Below, piece by piece: positions 7,963 through 14,504 of a stretch of 21,662 bases of DNA (position 1 is the stretch's first letter; each line of letters opens with the position of its first letter). A program made the position numbers and the translations under genes. This DNA comes from CAZBWP01 sp964630265 (GTDB taxonomy: Bacteria; Pseudomonadota; Alphaproteobacteria; Rhodospirillales; Defluviicoccaceae): NCBI GenBank assembly GCA_964630265.1, contig CAZVRW010000056.1, positions 1-21,662 of the forward strand, written 5' to 3'. Under the pieces are notes generated by a model. The model was not told the DNA's origin. It saw nothing but the letters and a program-made list of their open reading frames with translations, and did not search any database.

Positions 7963-9336
7963 ATGGGCGCACATCCGATCCGCCGTTGTATGCGATCGAT
8001 CTCCATGCAAATGCTCGAAGTTACGGAGCCGGCCGAGCCGCCGAGTACGACGGTTCCGCGCGCTTTCCTCCCCGTCTCGTCCGTTGCGCCGCTCACCAGT
8101 ATGGCTGTCGAGGCGCCCCTCGCACGTCCCGGAAGCCACACCCGTTCCCGATCGAACGGCTTTCCCGTCTCCGGGGCGAGCCGCGCTTTCCTGCGACGGT
8201 TCGCCCCTCGAACCCCCGTCGCCGTTTGGTCCGACTGGCGGTGGCAGGTCCGTAATCGCCTGAGGTTGCTCGACACGATCGAGCGGATGTTCTGCCTTTC
8301 GGAGGACGAACGTGCCGCGATTGTGCGCCGGCGCGGGGCCCTGCCGTTCGGCATCACGCCCTATTACGCGAGCCTGATGAACCCCGACGATCCGACCGAT
8401 GCGTTGCGGCGCACCCACGTACCGGTTGGTGACGAGTTCCTGAAGAGTCCGGGCGAGGACGATGATCCGCTCGGCGAGGACCACGACACTGCCGTCCCCG
8501 GCATCGTCCACCGCTATCCTGATCGCGTGTTGTTCCTGGCGACGGGCTTCTGCTCGACGTACTGCCGCTACTGCACTCGTGCCCGCATGGTCGGCGATCC
8601 AGGAGGCGAGTATGAGTTCAGCGTGCCGCAGTGGGAGCGGGCACTCGCCTACATCGAGGCACACTCCGAGATCCGAGACGTCTTGGTTTCCGGTGGTGAC
8701 CCGTTGACGCTCTCCGACGAGAAGCTCGATTTTCTGCTTGGTCGGTTGCGGGCGATCCGCCATGTCGAGTTCGTACGGATGGGCTCGAAGGTCCCGGCGG
8801 TGTTGCCGATGCGGATCACCCGGAACCTGGTTCGGATCCTGAAGAAGCACCGGCCGCTGTGGCTGAGCCTGCACTTCACCCACCCGGCCGAACTGAGCCC
8901 GGAAACCACGGAGGCCTGTAACCGGCTGGCCGACGCAGGACTGCCGCTCGGCAGCCAGACGGTGTTGTTGCGGGACATTAACGATACCGTGGCGACCATC
9001 CAGCGGCTGATGCACGGGCTGCTCATCCGCCGGGTCCGCCCGTATTACCTTTATCAGTGCGACCCGATCACCGGCTCCGCGCATTTCCGCACATCGGTCG
9101 AGAAAGGCCTGGAAATCATCCGCGGGCTGCGTGGGCATACCACCGGTTACGCGGTGCCGACCTATGTGATCGACGCTCCGGGGGGTGGCGGCAAAATCCC
9201 TCTGCTGCCCGACCCAGTCGTTGGGCGCGACGGCGACGACCTGTTGATCGTCAACTTCGAAGGCCACGTCTACCGCTATCCTGATCGGGGCGGTCGGATC
9301 GGTGCCGCCCCCTGCGATGGGGCCGTGCCGTGCTGA
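7963..9336 (+). CDS. kamA: KamA-family radical SAM aminomutase, probable lysine 2,3-aminomutase
   Basis: This about 457-residue enzyme should convert L-lysine to beta-lysine using a [4Fe-4S] cluster, S-adenosylmethionine and pyridoxal phosphate. The radical SAM cysteines are in CSTYCRYC at 8551-8574 (C197, C201, C204 from this start). The PLP lysine lies in PGGGGK (K411). The aspartates of YQCDP (D367) and VIDAPGG (D404) match those that bind the lysine side-chain amine in the Clostridium subterminale enzyme. Glutamate 2,3-aminomutases replace them. The conserved N-terminal WSDWRWQVRNR block begins near residue 89, so there is a Ser/Arg/Pro-rich extension of unclear validity. The start is uncertain: ATG 7963 and TTG 7957 follow AGGCGGG, while ATGs at 7990, 8005 and 8011 lack a clear ribosome site. 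The next gene overlaps its stop. EpmB-type enzymes are shorter and lack this C-terminal region. Confidence 0.88.
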   Translation: MGAHPIRRCMRSISMQMLEVTEPAEPPSTTVPRAFLPVSSVAPLTSMAVEAPLARPGSHTRSRSNGFPVSGASRAFLRRFAPRTPVAVWSDWRWQVRNRLRLLDTIERMFCLSEDERAAIVRRRGALPFGITPYYASLMNPDDPTDALRRTHVPVGDEFLKSPGEDDDPLGEDHDTAVPGIVHRYPDRVLFLATGFCSTYCRYCTRARMVGDPGGEYEFSVPQWERALAYIEAHSEIRDVLVSGGDPLTLSDEKLDFLLGRLRAIRHVEFVRMGSKVPAVLPMRITRNLVRILKKHRPLWLSLHFTHPAELSPETTEACNRLADAGLPLGSQTVLLRDINDTVATIQRLMHGLLIRRVRPYYLYQCDPITGSAHFRTSVEKGLEIIRGLRGHTTGYAVPTYVIDAPGGGGKIPLLPDPVVGRDGDDLLIVNFEGHVYRYPDRGGRIGAAPCDGAVPC

Positions 9337-10340
9337 CGATCGGCATGACCTACGACCTGCGCGCCGACTACCTGGCCGCGGGATATGGCGAGGAAGACTG
9401 CGCCGAGTTCGACAGCGAGAGCACCATCGCCGGGATCGCCGACGCGCTCGAGCGGCTTGGTCATCGCGTCGACCGGGTTGGCGGGGTCCGTGCGCTGGCC
9501 GCGCGCCTCTCGACCGGGGCCCGGTGGACTTTGGTGTTCAACCTAGCGGAAGGGCTGCGGGGGCGCAGCCGCGAAGCCCAGGTCCCAGCCCTGCTCGAGG
9601 CCTTCAATGTGCCGTATGTATTTTCCGATCCGCTGACCATGGCGGCAGCCCTCGACAAGAGCGTGGCCAAGCGGTTGGTCGCCGCAGCCGGCGTCGCCAC
9701 GGCACCGTGGTGTGTGCTCGCGGCGGCCGATGATGTAACGACGTGCCGCCTTGCGTATCCGGTGTTCGTCAAGCCGCTGGCTGAAGGCAGTGGAAAGGGC
9801 TGTTCAGCAGCCTCGAGGGCGGATGATCCCCGGGCCCTGCGGAACGCCGTGTCGGGCCTGACCGCGATGTTCCGGCAACCCGTTCTGGTCGAGACGCTGC
9901 TCCCTGGTCGCGAGTTTACCGTCGGCATTGTCGGGAATGGCCGTGCTGCGCGAGTGCTCGGCGTGATGGAGATCGAACTCCTGGCTGCCGCCGAAGCCGG
10001 GCTTTATTCGTTTCACAATAAGGAGGAGTACGAGAACCGTGTCCGCTATCGCTTGGCCGACGATGCCGTCGCGAGCCGGGCCGGAGACGCGGCGCTTGCG
10101 GCGTATCATGGGCTCGATTGCCGGGATGCGGCGCGTCTCGACTTCCGCTGCGACGACGATGGCGTGCCGCAATTCCTCGAGTGCAATCCGCTCGCCGGTC
10201 TCAATCCGGTGCGCTCCGATCTGCCGATCCTGGCGCGGCTCGCCGGATATTCGTTCGATGACCTGATGTCGATGATCGTTGGTGCGGCCGTCGAAAGACT
10301 CGGGCTGATGCCTGAAGCGTGCGCGGGGTCGGGCCGGTGA
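9330..10340 (+). CDS. ATP-grasp ligase 1, D-alanine-D-alanine ligase-like
   Basis: A 336-residue ATP-grasp enzyme expected to form an amide bond through an acyl-phosphate. GTG at 9330 overlaps the kamA stop by 7 nt; an ATG at 9345 is the alternative. Ddl-like features are LVFNLAEGLRGRSREAQVPALLE (about 68-90), LDKSVAKR (108-115), the ATP-binding VKPLAEGSGKG (147-157, K148), VETLLPGREFTVG (187-199), and the metal-binding RLDFRCDDDG...FLECNPLAGLNP (D271, E284, N286). The genome context lacks murein genes, so it is unlikely to be a cell-wall ligase. The likely substrates are beta-lysine or a derivative plus another amino acid; this is inferred from the neighbouring aminomutase, not from residues. 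Confidence 0.85.
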   Translation: MLTIGMTYDLRADYLAAGYGEEDCAEFDSESTIAGIADALERLGHRVDRVGGVRALAARLSTGARWTLVFNLAEGLRGRSREAQVPALLEAFNVPYVFSDPLTMAAALDKSVAKRLVAAAGVATAPWCVLAAADDVTTCRLAYPVFVKPLAEGSGKGCSAASRADDPRALRNAVSGLTAMFRQPVLVETLLPGREFTVGIVGNGRAARVLGVMEIELLAAAEAGLYSFHNKEEYENRVRYRLADDAVASRAGDAALAAYHGLDCRDAARLDFRCDDDGVPQFLECNPLAGLNPVRSDLPILARLAGYSFDDLMSMIVGAAVERLGLMPEACAGSGR

Positions 10341-11332
10341 CCTCGGCGGGCGCGTCCGCCCTGGTGATCTATGGAGCCGTCGCCGACCGGCCCGACGAAG
10401 CGGACGGTGTGGTTCAGGCGGAGGCAGTCGCCGGAGCGTTGTCGCGGCTCGGCTGGCGGGCGGAGGTGATGGCGCTCGGCCTCGATCTCTCCGTGCTTTC
10501 GTCGCGGCGCGTGCGGGAGACGGCGTTGGTGTTCAATGTCGTCGACGCTTTGGCCGGCGATGGCCGGCTCGGCCCCGTCGCTGCCGCCGTCCTGGCGGCC
10601 CTGGGGGTTGCGTTCACGGGGTGCGATGCCACGGCGCAGTTCGCCACGACCAACAAGCTGCTGGCCAAGCGATTGATGGGGGCGGAGGCGATACCGACAC
10701 CGGCGTGGTCGCCGAATGGCGGCGACTTCGCGGACGGCGACCGGGTGATCGTCAAGTCGGTTTGGGAACACGCGTCGGTCGGCCTCGATGCGGGTTCCGT
10801 GGTTGCCGCCCGCGACGCGCGTCGGACGATCGCCGCGCGGTCCGCCCGTTTTGGCGGGGAGTGGTTCGCTGAGCGCTATGTGGAGGGACGGGAGTTCAAC
10901 GTCGCGCTGCTGCAGTCGAAGGCCGGCGTCGAGGTGCTTCCCGTGGCCGAAATCGAGTTCGTCGACTTCCCCGTCGAGCGACCACGAATCGTTGATTACG
11001 AGGCGAAATGGATTGTCTCGAGCTTCGCCTATCAGCGGACCCCGCGCCGGTTCGCGCTCCAGGCCGAGGATCGGCCGTTGGTCTCCCGGCTTGCTGCCCT
11101 GGCCCGGCAATGTTGGCGCGCATTCGGTCTTGCCGGCTACGCCCGTGTCGATTTCCGCGTGGCTGATGACGGTGTGCCATGCGTCATCGACGTCAACGCC
11201 AATCCCTGTCTGTCACCGGATGCCGGATTTGCGGCTGCCGCGCATGCGGCTGGGATCGACTATGACGGCATCATTGCCCGCATCGCCGCGGCGGCGCGAA
11301 ACCAGACGCGAGCCGTGGAGGCGGTCGCCTGA
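10337..11332 (+). CDS. ATP-grasp ligase 2, divergent D-alanine-D-alanine ligase-like
   Basis: A 331-residue second ATP-grasp protein. The GTG at 10337 overlaps the preceding stop as GTGA, typical of translational coupling; a GTG at 10319 would add six residues. Motifs are VFNVVDALAGDGRLGPVAAAVLAALG (about 65-90), TNKLLAKRL (105-113), the ATP loop VKSVWEHASVGL (139-150, K140), FAERYVEGREFNVAL (177-191) and the magnesium site VDFRVADDG...VIDVNANP (D272, D285, N287). Its glycine-rich loop and metal-site spelling differ clearly from those of ligase 1, so the pair are old paralogs, probably with different substrates or acting in succession. Both keep the ATP and metal residues and look active. Confidence 0.84.
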   Translation: MTSAGASALVIYGAVADRPDEADGVVQAEAVAGALSRLGWRAEVMALGLDLSVLSSRRVRETALVFNVVDALAGDGRLGPVAAAVLAALGVAFTGCDATAQFATTNKLLAKRLMGAEAIPTPAWSPNGGDFADGDRVIVKSVWEHASVGLDAGSVVAARDARRTIAARSARFGGEWFAERYVEGREFNVALLQSKAGVEVLPVAEIEFVDFPVERPRIVDYEAKWIVSSFAYQRTPRRFALQAEDRPLVSRLAALARQCWRAFGLAGYARVDFRVADDGVPCVIDVNANPCLSPDAGFAAAAHAAGIDYDGIIARIAAAARNQTRAVEAVA

Positions 11333-11338
11333 ACCGCG

Positions 11339-13621
11339 ATGTTGCGCATCCGACGCGTCACCGACGACCACACACCGGCCAACCGGATGGCGATCGCCGA
11401 GGCCCAGGCGATCCTGCGGAGCCAGTTTGCCGGCATGGTGGAGGAGGACATCGCCAAACTGCCGGCGCAGCTCCGCGACCCGCTGACGCATCGGCTGGTG
11501 TCGCGGCTGTTCGTGGCCGAGGATGCACGCCAAGTGGTGCGCGGCGTCGCCCTGCTCCTCTATGCCCCCGATCTGCATTTCTGCTACCTTGAGGTGATAT
11601 CGACGGCCCCCGGGCGCACGGGTGGCGGCCTTGGGGCGGCGCTGTATGAACGAGTGCGGGAGGAGGCGATCGGTCTGGGGGCGATCGGACTGTTCTTGGA
11701 AGCCCTGCCGGACGATCCCGAGCTCAGCCCTGATCCGGAGATCCGTGCCCAGAATGAGGCGCGCCTGCGCTTCTACGAGCGATACGGAGCTCGGCCCATC
11801 ACCGGTACCGCCTATGAAACGCCGGTCAACCCGGGCGACACGGACCCGCCGTATCTCGTCTACGACGGCCTCGGTCGCGATCGTCCACTGTCGCGGAGCG
11901 ACGTCCGGGCGGTGATGCGCGCCGTACTGGAACGCAAATACGGGCACCTCTGTCCGCCGAGCTACGTGGAGGCGGTGGTCCAATCGGTGGTCGATGATCC
12001 GGTGCGGGTGCGGCCTCCGAGATATGTGCGCCGGCCGACGGTTCGGTCCCAGATGCCGGAGCGCACCTCGGCCAACGTCATGCCGGTCGTCGTCAACGAT
12101 CGGCACGAGATCCACCATGTGCGCGAGCGGGGCTATGTCGAGGCGCCGGTCCGCGTGCCGACGATCCTTTCCGCACTGGAGTCTGCAGGACTGGTCCGCC
12201 CTGTTCCGGCCCGGCCCTTCTCCGACCGCTTCATTCGTGCCGTCCACGACGGTCGACTGGTCGACTATCTGGAGCGGGCCTGCAAGTCCGTGCCGCGTGG
12301 GAAATCGATCTATCCCTATGTGTTTCCCCTGCGCAATGCCTCGCGTCCGCCGCGGGAGAACACCGTCCGCGCCGGATACTTCTGCATGGACACGTTTACG
12401 CCCCTCAACGAAAGCGCCTTCCTCGCCGCCCGCCACGCGGTAGACTGCACGCTCACCGCGGCGGATCTCATCGTCGCCGGCGCGACGTCCGCCTATGCCC
12501 TGGTCCGCCCGCCCGGCCACCATGCCGAGCGCAACGCCTTCGGCGGTTTCTGCTACTTCAACAACACGGCGGTCGCTGCTCATTACCTGAGCCGCTATGG
12601 CCGTGTCGCCGTGCTCGACATCGATTATCACCACGGCAACGGCACCGCCGATATCTTTTACGAGCGGGCAGACGTCTTGACGGTGTCGATCCACGGTCAT
12701 CCGAACATCGCCTATCCTTACTTCTCGGGGTTTCGGGACGAAACGGGACGCGGCGCCGGCGCCGGCGCCAACCTGAACCTGCCGCTGGCAGAGCTGGCGA
12801 CGCCCGATGACCATCGCGAGGCGTTAGCCGTGGCGCTCAAGCGGATTGCGCGTCACGCCCCGGACTTTCTCGTGGTCGCCGTCGGTTTCGACACGGCCAA
12901 GGGCGACCCGACGGGTACGTGGCGCCTGCTCGGCGACGACTTCGACACTCTCGGTCGAATGATCGGCGCCGAGCGCTATCCAACGTTGGTCGTGCAGGAG
13001 GGCGGTTATCGCGTGCGTACCCTCGGGCGGAATGCCGTGCGCTTTTTTTCCGGTCTCGCCGCTGGCACCGCCCGACCGCGACAGCGGCGTCGGCACCGGA
13101 CGCCCGCGCGGGGTCAGCCCATCGCGGTCGAGGTTCGTCATGAGGTGTGCGCAGCAGACGTCGAGGCGGTGCGCCAACTGACCGCGCAAGTCGGTGTGTT
13201 CACGACCGAAGAGGTGACGATCGCCGCCGAACTGGTCGACGAGCGCGTCGAGCGCGGGCTGGCGAGCGGCTACCACTTCGTCTTTCTTGAGGAGGCCGGC
13301 CGGCTCAGCGGCTACGCCTGTTGGGGCCCCATTGCCGGGGCGCCCAGTCGCTTCGATCTGTACTGGATCGTCGTACGCCCGGCCCGGCAGCGGACGGGCC
13401 TCGGACAGGCGCTGCTCCGTGAGGTCGAAGCCGCCGTTGGCGCCGCCGGTGGCGCGCGCATCTACGTTGAGACCTCCGGCCGGTCGCAGTATGCGCCGAC
13501 CCGCGCGTTCTATCGCGCCGAAGGCTACCGGAAGGTCGCCGAACTTCCGCATTTTTATGCCGACGGTGATGCCAAGATCATCCTCGCCAAGGACCTGCCG
13601 CCGGCCGAGCGGACGCAATAA
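11339..13621 (+). CDS. GNAT acetyltransferase - acetylpolyamine amidohydrolase (HDAC fold) - GNAT fusion
   Basis: A 760-residue three-domain protein. Residues 1 to about 176 form a GNAT domain; its acetyl-CoA loop is GRTGGGLGA (92-100) and it ends with RFYERYGARPI. After a linker, residues about 245-575 are an arginase-fold deacetylase of the acetylpolyamine amidohydrolase type. It has the catalytic pair in PPGHHAE (H394, H395), zinc ligands D429 and H431 in DIDYHHGNG, the third ligand D518 in GFDTAKGDP, and the transition-state tyrosine Y557 in EGGY. HPNIAYPYFSGF and GAGAGANLNLPL are typical of that subfamily. A basic Arg-rich linker (about 580-587) leads to a second GNAT domain (595-752) with RQRTGLGQA (683-691). 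All deacetylase residues are intact. The ATG lies 6 nt after the ligase 2 stop. Coupling acetyl addition and removal in one chain near kamA suggests an amine substrate such as acetyl-beta-lysine. Confidence 0.9.
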   Translation: MLRIRRVTDDHTPANRMAIAEAQAILRSQFAGMVEEDIAKLPAQLRDPLTHRLVSRLFVAEDARQVVRGVALLLYAPDLHFCYLEVISTAPGRTGGGLGAALYERVREEAIGLGAIGLFLEALPDDPELSPDPEIRAQNEARLRFYERYGARPITGTAYETPVNPGDTDPPYLVYDGLGRDRPLSRSDVRAVMRAVLERKYGHLCPPSYVEAVVQSVVDDPVRVRPPRYVRRPTVRSQMPERTSANVMPVVVNDRHEIHHVRERGYVEAPVRVPTILSALESAGLVRPVPARPFSDRFIRAVHDGRLVDYLERACKSVPRGKSIYPYVFPLRNASRPPRENTVRAGYFCMDTFTPLNESAFLAARHAVDCTLTAADLIVAGATSAYALVRPPGHHAERNAFGGFCYFNNTAVAAHYLSRYGRVAVLDIDYHHGNGTADIFYERADVLTVSIHGHPNIAYPYFSGFRDETGRGAGAGANLNLPLAELATPDDHREALAVALKRIARHAPDFLVVAVGFDTAKGDPTGTWRLLGDDFDTLGRMIGAERYPTLVVQEGGYRVRTLGRNAVRFFSGLAAGTARPRQRRRHRTPARGQPIAVEVRHEVCAADVEAVRQLTAQVGVFTTEEVTIAAELVDERVERGLASGYHFVFLEEAGRLSGYACWGPIAGAPSRFDLYWIVVRPARQRTGLGQALLREVEAAVGAAGGARIYVETSGRSQYAPTRAFYRAEGYRKVAELPHFYADGDAKIILAKDLPPAERTQ

Positions 13622-13744
13622 CCGTTGGCCAATGAAAGACCTCACAAGAACAACCAATAGTTGCTACGCTTATGGGCGCATGCGGTTCTGCGCGCATCTG
13701 CGGGCGTTGCGGGCCCTATACTGAATAAATTCCATGTAAACCTT

Positions 13745-13770
13745 CGCGTCGCCTGCTATGATCTGACGCG
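13745..13770 (+). promoter_or_regulatory. Extended -10 promoter inside an inverted repeat, upstream of the MDGITAG protein
   Basis: TGCTATGAT at 13754-13762 matches an extended -10 element (TGnTATGAT). It sits in the 14-nt centre of a perfect 6-bp inverted repeat, CGCGTC (13745-13750) and GACGCG (13765-13770), which could be an operator. No good -35 is seen; TATACT at 13717-13722 is an alternative -10. Transcription would start near 13769, leaving a leader of about 125 nt with a GAGCC/GGCTC hairpin (13861-13877) just before the ribosome site. Confidence 0.4.
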
Positions 13771-13893
13771 GATAGGGGAGGCGCCGGCGAAACGGTCGAT
13801 CACCGGAATACGCAGGAAACTGTCGCTTGCGGGGGATGGGGTGCGACCAGGGCGTGTGATGAGCCTCCCACTGGCTCTAGGGAGATCAGCGCC

Positions 13894-14325
13894 ATGAACA
13901 TGAAGAATCTTGCGTTGTTTGCGGCCTTGCCGCTACTCGCGTTGGCCGGGGCCGCTTCGGCTGGGCAGCCTGTGGCTCTGAGCGACTTTCAAATGGACGG
14001 AATCACCGCCGGGTTGACGGTTGCCCCCGGTCCCGAAGTGGTTCCCGCTCCGGATCCCGAAGTGGCGCCCGTGGATCCGGACGTGACGCCCGTTGCCGGT
14101 CTCGTCTTGTTCAAGTTCGACCTGATCGCCGTCGGCGGCGGCTGTTGCGGCGCAGCCTCCACGCAGGTGATCTTCGACGGCGCGACGGCCCCGGTTAGCG
14201 CTGTGACCAGTGAACTTAGCAATGTGCTGCACGTGCTCAGCACGGGCCAGTTCGTTGGCGTGGCGGTCACGGCCGCGTTGCCGACAACGGGCGTGCCGGT
14301 GCCTAATTTTCCGCAGCCCAACTGA
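13894..14325 (+). CDS. Small secreted protein with MDGITAG motif and Pro-Glu-Val repeats
   Basis: A 143-residue protein with no family I can name confidently. It has a clear Sec signal peptide (basic start, leucine/alanine core, ASA cleavage near residue 23). The mature protein begins with ALSDFQMDGITAG (28-40), resembling the short LxxxxMDxVTAG motif seen after signal peptides of many small proteobacterial proteins and also recalling leader ends of modified peptides. Next come imperfect 8-residue repeats PEVVPAPD, PEVAPVDP, DVTPVAG (about 48-69), then a hydrophobic beta-rich region with GGGCCG (81-86) and a proline-rich end. AGGGAG precedes the ATG by 9 nt. It follows the ligase/deacetylase unit on the same strand after 272 bp with its own probable promoter, so functional linkage is uncertain. 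Confidence 0.75.
   Translation: MNMKNLALFAALPLLALAGAASAGQPVALSDFQMDGITAGLTVAPGPEVVPAPDPEVAPVDPDVTPVAGLVLFKFDLIAVGGGCCGAASTQVIFDGATAPVSAVTSELSNVLHVLSTGQFVGVAVTAALPTTGVPVPNFPQPN
14031..14065 (+). repeat. Short in-frame direct repeat in the small secreted protein
   Basis: TCCCGAAGTGG occurs at 14031-14041 and again at 14055-14065, a 24-bp period equal to eight codons. A third degenerate unit follows. It encodes the Pro-Glu-Val repeats and probably arose by slippage duplication. Confidence 0.7.
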
Positions 14326-14330
14326 CCGGC

Positions 14331-14344
14331 CGCCGCCGGCGGCG
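14331..14344 (+). terminator. Candidate terminator after the small secreted protein
   Basis: A perfect palindrome CGCCGCCGGCGGCG begins 6 nt after the stop and is followed by ACGTTCTTTCC. Folding needs a 4-nt loop, so the stem is about 5 bp of pure G/C. The T-rich run is short. It would separate this gene from the convergent thiolase operon ending at 14505. Confidence 0.35.
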
Positions 14345-14504
14345 ACGTTCTTTCCGCAGCCGCCAAACTGAGCGGCTCGCCGATCGGCCGGGTCGCCATG
14401 TCCCGGCCAGAACGGCGGCCCAGCGACGACGTGGCCGGAGTGCAGGCGAAGCGGAAATGCCTGGGCCGGATGCCTTCGGACTGCGGCAGGGGGCCGCGTC
14501 GATC

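Noticed and set aside
7882..9267. 461-codon open frame opposite the aminomutase
   Set aside because: The plus strand encodes the radical SAM cysteines and PLP lysine; the antisense frame has no domain.
13770..13890. Possible riboswitch in the leader of the small secreted protein
   Set aside because: I compared it by eye with cobalamin, glycine and cyclic-di-GMP riboswitch cores and found no matching conserved boxes; only a small hairpin near the start is clear.
14358..14377. AGCCGC/GCGGCT hairpin as terminator of the thiolase operon
   Set aside because: The 6-bp stem has no U-tract on the minus strand (it is followed by GCGGAAAGAACG), so it is not convincing.
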